A stretch of DNA of 11,901 nt, from NCBI GenBank assembly GCA_034659075.1, contig JAYEGM010000133.1, positions 1 to 11,901 on the forward strand, written 5' to 3'. Under the pieces are notes generated by a model. That model did not search any database. It was not told the origin of the DNA and was given only the letters and a program-made list of their open reading frames with translations. Made by a program: the position numbers and the translations under genes. Source of the DNA: BMS3Bbin11 sp034659075 (GTDB lineage Bacteria; Pseudomonadota; Gammaproteobacteria; BMS3Bbin11). This document shows positions 1 to 7,518 of this stretch, one piece after another; position 1 is the first letter of the stretch, and each line of letters opens with the position of its first letter.

Positions 1-187
1 CTGGACAGCGGGTTTTTCTACCAATGTCGGCAAATCCAGTTCACTTGATTTCTCATTCATGTGGGCGCCAGAAACAGAAGTTAGTGGTGGTAACCCTCTG
101 GCTGCCACACCTGGCGGGGATACCCAGAATGTCACTATCAGAATGGAGCAGTTTGAAATTGGTGCCAACTACACCTGGAGATACTAA
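1..187 (+). CDS. FadL/OmpP1-family outer-membrane transporter, C-terminal fragment
   Basis: The gene enters from the left edge, so only the last 61 codons (frame starting at base 2) plus TAA at 185-187 are visible. The translation has the alternating polar/hydrophobic pattern of transmembrane beta-strands and ends in an aromatic-rich strand (ANYTWRY), as expected for BAM-recognised outer-membrane barrels. The segment APETEVSGGNPL followed by a strand containing MEQFEIGANY resembles the last strands of FadL/OmpP1/TodX proteins, which take long-chain fatty acids or other hydrophobic compounds across the outer membrane. Substrate and full length cannot be judged because the N-terminal hatch lies outside the window. 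A hairpin terminator follows about 40 bases downstream, and the next gene encodes an exported SCP2-like protein, so a lipid-related role is consistent. The FadL family call is by remembered sequence pattern. Confidence 0.72.
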   Translation, partial: WTAGFSTNVGKSSSLDFSFMWAPETEVSGGNPLAATPGGDTQNVTIRMEQFEIGANYTWRY

Positions 188-227
188 CAGGGCTAAGGCC
201 AGCTAGTATTCAATATGGTTAGTATTG

Positions 228-261
228 AAAAAGGGGACAGACTAGCGCTGTTCCCTTTTTT
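228..261 (+). terminator. Intrinsic terminator or attenuator after the fadL-like gene
   Basis: A stem of about 13 bp pairs 228-240 with 248-260 (one G-T wobble at 236/252) around a 7-nt loop, and the 3' arm runs straight into a T tract at 256-261. This is a classic Rho-independent terminator for the fadL-like gene. It lies only 35 bases before the next start codon with no room for a full promoter after it, so partial read-through could feed the SCP2-like gene. Confidence 0.82.
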
Positions 262-295
262 ATTGGCTAGATAGATTGGTACTTGGAGTGAGATT

Positions 296-961
296 ATGAA
301 AGCATTTAGATGTTCACTAAGTAAATTTTCGCTGAAGGCAGCCGCAGCCGTGTTGACGGTAGCCGGCATGTTCATTTTTTCCGGGGCGGTATACGGGCAA
401 CAGAAAGAGGCGGAGAAAAAACAGGATGCAGAACAGACCGAGCAAACTGCACCTGATTCTGCCGCAGAGGTAACAGCAGTGCCAGCGAAGGATATGCCTG
501 CAAGTGGTGATTTACCTGCCATGATGTCCGTTGAGTATATCAAGCAATTCTGCGCTGCCTGGAATGCCGATGGTCTTATGACCAAAGGCCTGGCTGATTC
601 TGAATGGATAGATAACGATGGTGATAAAGGGTTCAAGATCATCCAGCTTTATCGTAAAGACTGCCCGGATAGCCCACGCGTTGAAATGCAGTTCGAACGC
701 CAGGACAATAAGGCCATGTGTGTTTACGCCGGTAAGGTTGAAAACCCGGACCTGGACCGTTCCGCTGATTATGAGATGTTTGCAGACACCAAGCGCTGGA
801 TAGAAATCGGTAATGGAGATTATGGCCCGATGAAGGCTATGATGTTTGGCCGTTTGAAATTTAAAGGACCAAAGATCGAAGCCATGGGGAATATGGGGCC
901 ATTCAAAAACTTCCTGCTATTGTTTGGTCATTTCCCCTCTGACCCAACGGTTTGTCCATAG
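296..961 (+). CDS. Exported SCP2-like (sterol carrier) domain protein
   Basis: This is a 221-residue protein with a Sec-type signal peptide: basic start (MKAFRCSLSK), hydrophobic core about 15-30, likely cleavage near AVYG-Q34/35. A Gln/Glu/Ala-rich, probably disordered linker spans about 35-72. The rest, about 75-215, resembles an SCP2-like fold: an N-terminal helix with a Trp (AAWN), strands with YRKDCPDSPRVEMQFE, a Trp-containing WIEIGNGDYGPMKAMM helix, then a GRLKFKGPK strand and a hydrophobic C-terminal helix (FLLLFGHFP). SCP2 domains bind fatty acids, sterols or other lipids in a hydrophobic tunnel, so a periplasmic lipid-binding role is inferred. The mature protein has four Cys (86, 123, 142, 220), which may form disulphides. 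The start is supported by GGAG at 285-288, 7 bases upstream. It sits just downstream of a FadL-type gene, suggesting a hydrophobe uptake pair. The domain call comes from remembered pattern, not a profile search. Confidence 0.7.
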   Translation: MKAFRCSLSKFSLKAAAAVLTVAGMFIFSGAVYGQQKEAEKKQDAEQTEQTAPDSAAEVTAVPAKDMPASGDLPAMMSVEYIKQFCAAWNADGLMTKGLADSEWIDNDGDKGFKIIQLYRKDCPDSPRVEMQFERQDNKAMCVYAGKVENPDLDRSADYEMFADTKRWIEIGNGDYGPMKAMMFGRLKFKGPKIEAMGNMGPFKNFLLLFGHFPSDPTVCP

Positions 962-988
962 ATGAAGCAAGTTTTCTGAAAGGAAAGT

Positions 989-1016
989 AAAAGCCCCGCA
1001 ATGCGGGGCTTTTTTT
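989..1016 (+). terminator. Strong intrinsic terminator, probably bidirectional
   Basis: An 11-bp perfect stem (989-999 with 1003-1013) with a GC-rich core and a 3-nt loop is followed by a T run to 1016. It ends the SCP2-like gene on the plus strand. Read on the minus strand, the same hairpin lies just after the RND pump stop codon (1031-1033) and is followed by four T residues, so it probably also terminates the convergent efflux operon. Confidence 0.9.
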
Positions 1017-1030
1017 GCAGTTATGTATGG

Positions 1031-4000
1031 TCATCCCTTTAAGGGTTTTTCTGGTGATATGCGTTTGCAATAACCTAAATAGACCAGCGGAACAACAAAC
1101 AATGTCAGGATGGTCGACGCAATCGTACCAAAGATAAGGGAGACAGCCAGCCCGCCAAACACCGGATCAAATATCATCACCATGGTGCCTAGTACAATGG
1201 CAATCGCTGTCAACAAGATCGGCCGCAGGCGGGTTACCCCGGCCTGAAGTACCGCCTGTTCAAGGCTGTGGCCGGCACGCCGGTATTCGATGATGAAATC
1301 AATCAGCAGCAGAGAGTTGCGAACAACTACACCGGCCAGTGCAATAAACCCGATCATTGATGTGGCAGTGAAATACTGTCCCATAATGGCATGGCCGGGG
1401 AAGACCCCGATCATGGTCAGCGGTATTGCTCCCATAACAATGATCGGCAGCATGAATGACTGAAAGTAGCCAACCAGTACAAGATAGATCAGTATCAGTG
1501 CGACCGCAAAAGCGGCCCCCAGGTCGCGGAATACATCCAGTGTCAGTCGCATCTCACCATCCCAACGCAGGGTGTATTCCCCAGTTATTGGCGCGTTGAT
1601 GAAGTTTTGTACCAGTTCTATATCTCCTGGCAATGGATGGGTGTCCAGGTACTGCTTCATTTTCATGACGGCATAGACCTGCGATGTTGATGCAAGTTCA
1701 CCGCTAACATAGACAACGGGCACCTGGTCCTTGTGTAGAATCGGTTTGTCAGCGATGTGTTCACGAATTTCGGCAATTTCAGAAAGCCTGATCTTTTTAC
1801 CCTGTGCGGTCAGCAGAAATATGTTATCCAGATCAGACTGCTGTACCCTGTTGGCTGCAGAAATTTGAAACCGAATAGCTACCGGTTCTCTCTCGCCCTT
1901 GATGTGTACAGTTCCAGCTTCATAGCCGCCGATGAAGGTGTTTAATGTGCGAATGATTCTGGCCGCAGGGATGCCTGCCAGTGCAGACTTTTCACGATTA
2001 ATATGTATTTCAAATTCCGTGACATCGTCAGTGACGCTGTCGTCTATATCCACCACATCGGCGGTATTGTCGAACACCTCATGGCGAATTTCTTTTGCGA
2101 TCCGGCGTAGTTCCTCATAATCCGGGCCGTAGAGCTCTGCCAGCAGAGTTGCCCTTACAGGCGGGCCTGGCGGATCCTCGACCAGTTTGATATTGGCACC
2201 CGTTTCTGTGGCCAGTTCAGCAACAGCTGGCCGCAGCTGCTGTACGATATCAATAGAAGAAACCTTGCGGCCAAGCTTGTCCGTCAGGTTGACGCGTAGT
2301 TCGGCTACATGGGATCCCTTATTCAGTCCGGTACCACGCAGCAGGCCATTGAAATCCGCGACGCCACTTTTACCTATGGTTGTTTCATAGTTGATGACAT
2401 GCGGGTTAGTACGAACGATATCACCAAGCTTACGGGCAACCCTGTCGGTGTTCTCCAGGCTGCTGTTCTCCGGCATATCAATGGTGATATTGAACGTATT
2501 GGTGTTATTTTTCGGCAGCATTTTAAACTTTACCTGATCATAGACGGGCAGCAGAAAGACGGCAAACAACAGCCCGACGACAGACAGCAGGAAGAGGCGT
2601 CTGTACAGGGATTTTGCAGCCAGCTTTTTGAACATCGCACCGTAAATTCGTTCCAGTAAGCCGTTAGAGTGATCTGTTTCATGCGTCGATGTTTTAGTGT
2701 CACTCACTTTTAACCATTTGTTCGCAGCCCAGGGAGCAACGGTATAGGCGATTGCCAACGAGACAATCATTGCCACCGGGACATAGAATGGGATCGGTGC
2801 CATGTATGGTCCCATCATGCCAGTCACCCAGAACATTGGCAGAAAGGCCAGGATCACAGTAAACGTTGCAAGATTTGTAGGGCGGCCAATTTCATTCACA
2901 GCATCAATGGCAGAACGAATTCTGTCTTTGGTGCCCTGACTGTAATGTCGAAATATATTTTCGATTACCACAATGGAATCATCGACCAGCAGTCCCAGCG
3001 AAAGAATCAACGCAAACAAAGTGATGCGGTTGATGCTTTGCCCTGACACATAGCCAATAGCCAGAGTGATAAACATGATTAGTGGTATCGTCATGGTGAC
3101 GATGGCAGCTGCACGCCAGCCGAGTGAAAATATCAGCAGTAAAACCACCGTCGAGATAGCAATGGCGAGATGTTCAAGCAGTACGTTTACCGCATCATCC
3201 GCCCGTGCACCATCATTGCGAGTGATGTTGACATTGATGTTGGCAGGGATGAGTTGTTCGCGGACTTCATCGAGTTTAGCCAGTACATCCTCGGCGACTG
3301 AGACCGCATTGCTGCCAGACCGTTTCGCAATGGCAATAGTTACGGCGGGTACTTCATAGTTGAGAGGTCTTTTACCTGTAAATGCAGCACCTGCTGCAAA
3401 GCGATGCTGCTCGGTGATTTCAGCCGGACCATCAGTGATGCTGGCGATGTCGCTGAGATAAACAGGTTTGTGTTTATAGAGAGCGACGACAAGCTTGGAC
3501 AGCTCATCGGCATTATTAAGCATACCGCCGGCACGAACCCGTTTCACGGTGTTTTGACTTACCAGGGTTCCGCTTGAGGAGCGAACATTTGTTGCATCGA
3601 GCATATCAGTAATTTGTGACAGACTGACACCCAGCGACTTCATTTTTTTCAGATCAAGCTCGACATTGATTGTCCGTGGCCGTCCACCATGCAGATAGGA
3701 GACCGAGGTGCCATCAACACGACGCAACACTTCCATAACCCGGTTTCCGATATTACGAAGTTCACCATCATCCACCGTGTCTGATGACAGCGAGATGGTG
3801 AGGATCGGCACATTATCAACATCGACAGGTTTGACTAATGGTTGTTCCGTGCCGGGCGGGATCCGGTCTATATTGCTCATGATATGGTCATAGAGCTTGA
3901 CCAGTGCATCTTCCTTGTCTTCGCCGACTTTAAACTGAACAGTGACTATGCCCATCGAATCCGTTGCTATCCCGTAGGTATGTTCCACACCGCGCATGCC

Positions 4001-4258
4001 CTGCAAAATGCTTTCCAGCGGCTTGATGATCAATTGCTCTACCTCATCGGGTGAGGCGCCGGGTTTAGCGACGATGATGTTGGCGGCTGGAACGATAATC
4101 TGCGGGTTCTCTTCTCGTGGGGTGATGAGAAATGCCGTTATCCCTGCCAGAAAAGCAAACACAATAATCAGTATGGTCAGCCGACTGTCGATGAAATAGC
4201 CAGCAAGCTTGCCCGCTATCCCGGTATTTATTTCCTTGTCATTGATAGGGTTTGCCAC
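1031..4258 (-). CDS. RND-family efflux pump, inner-membrane permease
   Basis: This is a full-length 1075-residue RND transporter that uses the proton gradient to export substrates from the periplasm or inner membrane through a TolC channel. There is an N-terminal transmembrane helix (about 27-45) and then the conserved porter-start region (TPREENPQI at 46-54). Two large periplasmic loops and two blocks of helices follow. The TM4 proton-relay Asp pair is present in GLLVDDSIV (D426, D427). The second-half signature VVVRNSLLLIDF (977-988) and the usual C-terminal TM bundle are intact. The start is GTG, with GAGGA 7 bases upstream inside the end of the preceding gene, so translation is probably coupled. 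It is third in the tolC-adaptor-pump operon and ends at the hairpin near 1000. I do not see the methionine-rich features expected of CusA copper pumps. Substrate is unknown. Confidence 0.95.
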   Translation of the reverse strand: MANPINDKEINTGIAGKLAGYFIDSRLTILIIVFAFLAGITAFLITPREENPQIIVPAANIIVAKPGASPDEVEQLIIKPLESILQGMRGVEHTYGIATDSMGIVTVQFKVGEDKEDALVKLYDHIMSNIDRIPPGTEQPLVKPVDVDNVPILTISLSSDTVDDGELRNIGNRVMEVLRRVDGTSVSYLHGGRPRTINVELDLKKMKSLGVSLSQITDMLDATNVRSSSGTLVSQNTVKRVRAGGMLNNADELSKLVVALYKHKPVYLSDIASITDGPAEITEQHRFAAGAAFTGKRPLNYEVPAVTIAIAKRSGSNAVSVAEDVLAKLDEVREQLIPANINVNITRNDGARADDAVNVLLEHLAIAISTVVLLLIFSLGWRAAAIVTMTIPLIMFITLAIGYVSGQSINRITLFALILSLGLLVDDSIVVIENIFRHYSQGTKDRIRSAIDAVNEIGRPTNLATFTVILAFLPMFWVTGMMGPYMAPIPFYVPVAMIVSLAIAYTVAPWAANKWLKVSDTKTSTHETDHSNGLLERIYGAMFKKLAAKSLYRRLFLLSVVGLLFAVFLLPVYDQVKFKMLPKNNTNTFNITIDMPENSSLENTDRVARKLGDIVRTNPHVINYETTIGKSGVADFNGLLRGTGLNKGSHVAELRVNLTDKLGRKVSSIDIVQQLRPAVAELATETGANIKLVEDPPGPPVRATLLAELYGPDYEELRRIAKEIRHEVFDNTADVVDIDDSVTDDVTEFEIHINREKSALAGIPAARIIRTLNTFIGGYEAGTVHIKGEREPVAIRFQISAANRVQQSDLDNIFLLTAQGKKIRLSEIAEIREHIADKPILHKDQVPVVYVSGELASTSQVYAVMKMKQYLDTHPLPGDIELVQNFINAPITGEYTLRWDGEMRLTLDVFRDLGAAFAVALILIYLVLVGYFQSFMLPIIVMGAIPLTMIGVFPGHAIMGQYFTATSMIGFIALAGVVVRNSLLLIDFIIEYRRAGHSLEQAVLQAGVTRLRPILLTAIAIVLGTMVMIFDPVFGGLAVSLIFGTIASTILTLFVVPLVYLGYCKRISPEKPLKG

Positions 4259-4261
4259 TGT

Positions 4262-4657
4262 TTAATCCTCGTTTACTTGTTTCACCCGAACAGGGCTGCC
4301 ATCAAAGACTGAATCATAGGGGCCGCTCAAAATCTGTTCCATACCCGTCAGGCCACTGCTGATGATTATCTCTTTACCCCTTTTTTTTCCTGCCTTGACC
4401 ATACGAAACCGTGCACGATTATCAGTAGAAAGGATAAAGACTCCATCTGTACCTATATGCTGAACGAGTAGAGCGGGACTTATGCTTACAGAGCCATCAG
4501 CCAGGACTTCAGGCGCTATGACTGACTGCCCAATCACCGGCAGCTCAAGTTCTGCAGTGGCCTGCTGGTGGGAACCATGACAACCGGCCAGCATGAGTAT
4601 GCTGCCTGTCAGCAATACGAAGTGAAAAACAGGTTTCAACTTATTTATGGTTTTCAT
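4262..4657 (-). CDS. Mini RND adaptor-like lipoprotein (membrane-proximal domain only)
   Basis: This is a 131-residue predicted lipoprotein with a basic N-terminus, a hydrophobic segment (about 11-24) and a lipobox LAGC with the lipidated Cys at 26. The mature part from about 55 to 125 resembles the C-terminal membrane-proximal beta domain of RND periplasmic adaptors: SISPALLVQHIGTDGVFIL, then RARFRMVKAGKK, then IIISSGLTGMEQILSGPYDSVFDGSPVRV. Normal adaptors are about 350-400 residues. Here the alpha-hairpin, lipoyl/barrel-sandwich and most of the beta-barrel domain are absent. The ATG overlaps the TolC stop as ATGA and has GGAGG at 4665-4669, 7 bases upstream. The gene is flanked by intact tolC-like and RND genes, and its reading frame is clean apart from an eight-A run (4381-4388) that does not disrupt it. 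It may be an accessory subunit or the remnant of an internal deletion. A protein this short is unlikely to bridge pump and channel alone. Confidence 0.8.
   Translation of the reverse strand: MKTINKLKPVFHFVLLTGSILMLAGCHGSHQQATAELELPVIGQSVIAPEVLADGSVSISPALLVQHIGTDGVFILSTDNRARFRMVKAGKKRGKEIIISSGLTGMEQILSGPYDSVFDGSPVRVKQVNED
4266..4270 (-). promoter_or_regulatory. Ribosome binding site deciding the GTG start of the RND pump
   Basis: GAGGA on the minus strand lies 7 bases before the GTG at 4258 and inside the last codons of the mini-adaptor gene. It supports GTG over downstream alternatives and implies translational coupling between the two genes. Confidence 0.7.
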
Positions 4658-6003
4658 TGCTCCGCCTCCGTGAAATCATCCAGGGCAAGCTGTAGTTCGA
4701 GTTTGCTGGCTTCCAGCAACAGGCGGGAATTCAGTGATTCAGACCGGCTTTTCATCAATGCCTGTTCTGATTGCAGTAAATCAATCAGTATGGTTCTGCC
4801 TTCACCATAACGTTCATTGACCAGGGTAACGGCCTTTTGTGCATCGGACAGGTTAGCACTGGCCAGTTTCATCCGGCTGTTTCCTTCCTTGATCGATGCA
4901 TAGGCATTGCGTACCTGTTTGCGAATTTCGAGTTCTTTAGCCGCTTTTTCGGCCTGCAGGCGACTGGTTTCTTCACGTGCCGCACTGACTCGACTTTTAT
5001 TAACTCCACCAGAAAAGAGATTGATCTTTGCCACGGCCAGCACCCCCCAGGACAGCTCATCCACCAGCGGGTCATCTGCATAGAGGCTGCTGCTTGCCTC
5101 CAGTCCCAGCTGAACCCGGGAAGCACTGCTGGCAATGCGTGTGCGGGCCTCGGATGCAGAGATGTCCTTGTCAGAGGCCTTGAGGTCGTGCCTGTTGTTC
5201 AATGCCTGAGTTTCAGCCATGTTGACTGCAGGCAGTTCTGCCTGCTTGCTGACAGCTTTCCATGGCACGACACTGATCTCTGCAGACAAATCCCTGCCCA
5301 TAACCTGCTTCAATGCGTTTAGTGCCTGTTCATGTTGTGCCTCAGCTTGTGAAATTACGCCTTTGACCGAGCTGTAATACACCTTCGCTGAGAGATTATC
5401 TGACGCAACAGTTCTGTTCTCTGCTAGCAAAATTCGGGTTGTTTTGACGTGTTTTTTTGCAGATGCAGTGCTGCTGCGTGCAATCTCGATCGCCTGCTGT
5501 GCAGCCTGTGCAAGCAGATAGGCACGGTTCACCTGGTAAATTACCGTGGATTTCGTTCGCTTGTGCTGCTCAATAGAGGATGTATGGTTTGCATTGGCTT
5601 CATCAATGTCTGCAGTAATCCTGCCTCCCGTATATAGAGGAAGTTTGAGTCTGAGATTGCCGAAGTAGTTATCTGCAAACCCCGGGTCATTGACTGTGTC
5701 AGGGGAAAAGTCCTCGGCCGTGATGGAGCGGTTGTTCAGCTTGCTGCCGAGGGAAACAAGCGGGTTATCCGAATAGATCATTCCATAATCAAGATCGATG
5801 ACGGGTAGTTTGGCGGCCTCGGCAGATTTTATCTGTTCGCCGCGGGCCCGTACGCCAGAGGCCGTACCCTGTAAAACTGGACTATACTCAAGTGCATAAG
5901 CAACTGCCTGGTCGATAGAAATCTCATCAGCCCCTGAGCCACCGATGTGGCCGAATGAGAGGGACGTGATAAATAGTAGCTTTAAAAAGTATTCTTTTTT
6001 CAT
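4654..6003 (-). CDS. TolC-family outer-membrane efflux channel
   Basis: This is a 449-residue outer-membrane factor, forming the trimeric beta-barrel and alpha-tunnel exit duct for the RND pump. I chose ATG at 6003 because it begins a proper signal peptide (MKKEYFLKLLFITSL, likely cleavage near GSGA-D26). The frame stays open to a TTG at 6060 but that would add 19 residues before the signal peptide. The two-fold TolC repeat is visible. Each half has a helical stretch and a barrel strand motif: LRLKLPLYTGGRI at about 117-129 and VAKINLFSGGVNKSRV at about 324-339. Long Ala/Gln/Glu-rich helices follow each (about 131-235 and 337-445), and the family-typical ERYGEGR motif is at 397-403. Length is usual for the family. 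It is first in the operon and overlaps the mini-adaptor by ATGA. The ribosome site is weak (GAG about 9 bases upstream). Confidence 0.93.
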   Translation of the reverse strand: MKKEYFLKLLFITSLSFGHIGGSGADEISIDQAVAYALEYSPVLQGTASGVRARGEQIKSAEAAKLPVIDLDYGMIYSDNPLVSLGSKLNNRSITAEDFSPDTVNDPGFADNYFGNLRLKLPLYTGGRITADIDEANANHTSSIEQHKRTKSTVIYQVNRAYLLAQAAQQAIEIARSSTASAKKHVKTTRILLAENRTVASDNLSAKVYYSSVKGVISQAEAQHEQALNALKQVMGRDLSAEISVVPWKAVSKQAELPAVNMAETQALNNRHDLKASDKDISASEARTRIASSASRVQLGLEASSSLYADDPLVDELSWGVLAVAKINLFSGGVNKSRVSAAREETSRLQAEKAAKELEIRKQVRNAYASIKEGNSRMKLASANLSDAQKAVTLVNERYGEGRTILIDLLQSEQALMKSRSESLNSRLLLEASKLELQLALDDFTEAEQ

Positions 6004-6275
6004 AATGGTGTACTCAGTTGTGTTTTCAACTAGAACTGGAAAGTATATTAGCAATAGCAATTGTTCATTTTAAGTGATTTAGTCACAGCCGTAATCGGTT
6101 GGGATAGGAATTTGGCTTATATGCAAAAAAATCTGCATGGTTTTTGGCGGTTTCGTAAGCCAGTCTGCCCGAACGGGTGCGCTGGAATTTTCATTTTAGC
6201 CTATTGTTGTTATGCTCTTGCTAGTACGACAAAAAACAGACGGTCACGCCTGCACAGGCGAAGGAAGCAAAGCAT
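6004..6275. other. Divergent intergenic region between efflux operon and pilus ATPase
   Basis: These 272 bases must carry start signals for both divergent units. I see short inverted repeats (GTGA-N5-TCAC around 6074-6086; ATGCA-N8-TGCAT at 6121-6138) that could be operators but are too short to assert. An AT-rich TATACT on the minus strand, about 45 bases before the TolC ATG, is a possible -10 without a good -35. An open frame over 6061-6279 lacks a ribosome site and any recognisable protein features and is not called. Confidence 0.45.
6188..6216 (+). promoter_or_regulatory. Candidate sigma-70 promoter for the PilT/PilU-type gene
   Basis: TTTTCA (6188-6193) and TATGCT (6211-6216) each match four of six consensus positions and are separated by 17 bases. 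They lie about 60 bases before the ATG at 6276. This is a visual match only. Confidence 0.35.
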
Positions 6276-7397
6276 ATGAGCAGTAGTGAACAGGCAAATA
6301 AAGATAAGAGCGGAGAGATTGAATCGATCCAGTATCTTGCGACACTTTTAAAGTTTGCTATGGGTAAGGATGCCTCAGATATTCATTTGCGTACACGTAC
6401 ACACCCTGTTGTACGTATAGATGGCAAGCTGGTAACGGTGGAACGTTTTCCTGTGACTTCGGCTGCCTTTATGAAAGACCTAACCGATAAAATAATACCG
6501 GGGCACAATAAAGAAGCATTTGAAACAGTGCGCCAGGCTGACTTTTCATTTGGCCTGAAAGGTATAGGGCGTGTGCGTGCCAATGCTTATTATCAGCGTG
6601 GCAGTATATCAATGGCCTTGCGTGTCATTAACACAAATGTGCCCAGTCCTGAAGAACTCGGGTTGCCGGAAACGGTGCGACGCTTTGTGCATGAAGAACG
6701 TGGCCTGGTACTTATGACGGGAGCCACCGGCTCCGGTAAATCGACCAGCCTGGCTTCATTAATCGGGGAGATAAACAGCACCTATGCCAAGCATATACTG
6801 ACTATTGAAGATCCGGTGGAATATCTCTTTACCGATAACAAGGCAATTATTTCCCAGCGCGAGGTAGGCGTAGACACCAATAGTTTCCCGGATGCGATGC
6901 GTGCAGCACTGCGTGAAGATCCTGATGTAATCCTGCTCGGTGAAATGCGTGATCCTGAGACCATTGATATCGCCCTGACCGCAGCAGAAACCGGGCATCT
7001 GGTGTTCTCGACTTTGCATTCGCCTGATGCGGCAGAGACCATCAATCGTATTATATCTTCATTTCAGCCTAATGCTCAGCAGACAATTCGCTCCAAACTG
7101 GCCGGTAATTTAAAAGGAGTCGTCAGCCAGCGCCTGCTTCCGAAAGCAGATGGCAGGGGGCGGGCACTGGCAGCAGAAGTCATGACCGTTTCGGCATTGG
7201 TGCGTGAATATATCCTTGATCCTCTGCGCGTGGCAGAAATTGGTGATGTGATTAAAAAGGGAACGGCAGCAGAGGGTATGATTCCTTTCGACCGCAGCCT
7301 GCTGGAGCTTTATCGGACGGGAAATATTACCGAAGATGTAGCGCTACAGTATGCCAGTAGTCCAACTGATCTGAAATTAAAGCTGGAAGGCTTTTAA
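6276..7397 (+). CDS. PilT/PilU-family type IV pilus motor ATPase
   Basis: This 373-residue hexameric secretion ATPase belongs to the family that depolymerises type IV pili for retraction and twitching. The N-terminal domain carries KDASDIHLR (31-39) and the VRIDGKL strand. The motor core has Walker A GATGSGKST (149-157), Asp box TIEDPVEY (176-183), Walker B VILLGEMRD (218-226) and His box TGHLVFSTLH (239-248). The Asp box region and ALREDPDVILLGEMRD look PilT-like, whereas GATGSGKSTSLA, QREVGVDT and the extended C-terminus with FDRSLLELYRTGNI look PilU-like. The PilT retraction motif AIRNLIRE is seen only as TVSALVRE (304-311). Because of this mix no symbol is given. AAGGAAG at 6261-6267 precedes the ATG. 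No pilin or other pilus gene is adjacent, so the rest of the machinery must be encoded elsewhere. Confidence 0.93.
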   Translation: MSSSEQANKDKSGEIESIQYLATLLKFAMGKDASDIHLRTRTHPVVRIDGKLVTVERFPVTSAAFMKDLTDKIIPGHNKEAFETVRQADFSFGLKGIGRVRANAYYQRGSISMALRVINTNVPSPEELGLPETVRRFVHEERGLVLMTGATGSGKSTSLASLIGEINSTYAKHILTIEDPVEYLFTDNKAIISQREVGVDTNSFPDAMRAALREDPDVILLGEMRDPETIDIALTAAETGHLVFSTLHSPDAAETINRIISSFQPNAQQTIRSKLAGNLKGVVSQRLLPKADGRGRALAAEVMTVSALVREYILDPLRVAEIGDVIKKGTAAEGMIPFDRSLLELYRTGNITEDVALQYASSPTDLKLKLEGF

Positions 7398-7438
7398 ATC
7401 GATTACCCGCAGGCTAATAAATATATTGGTATATGCCG

Positions 7439-7468
7439 TTGAAAAACGATTAAGAATTGCCTTATATA
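7439..7468 (+). promoter_or_regulatory. Candidate promoter and AT-rich dyad upstream of the LysR gene
   Basis: TTGAAA (7439-7444) and TATATA (7463-7468) are spaced by 18 bases, about 50 bases before the LysR ATG. Just upstream is a perfect dyad, ATATA-TTGG-TATAT (7421-7434), in a position where a LysR protein could bind to autoregulate. Both are visual matches, and the dyad is low-complexity. Confidence 0.35.
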
Positions 7469-7518
7469 TGACGGTAGCCTAGACTGTATCGATTCACCCT
7501 GACAGGCAAGGTATTTAT

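Noticed and set aside
4381..4388. Eight-A run (minus strand) in the mini-adaptor as a programmed frameshift site
   Set aside because: The frame continues with good family similarity after the run, so no shift is needed, and the shifted frames offer no adaptor-like continuation that I can see.
6004..6060. TTG start extending the TolC protein by 19 residues
   Set aside because: The extension would put a hydrophobic stretch before a complete signal peptide. The ATG at 6003 gives a normal lipid-exported outer-membrane protein start.
6061..6279. 72-codon open frame upstream of the pilus ATPase
   Set aside because: It has no ribosome site, its composition is unlike a protein (Arg/Cys-rich end), and it covers the region where promoters for both divergent units should lie.
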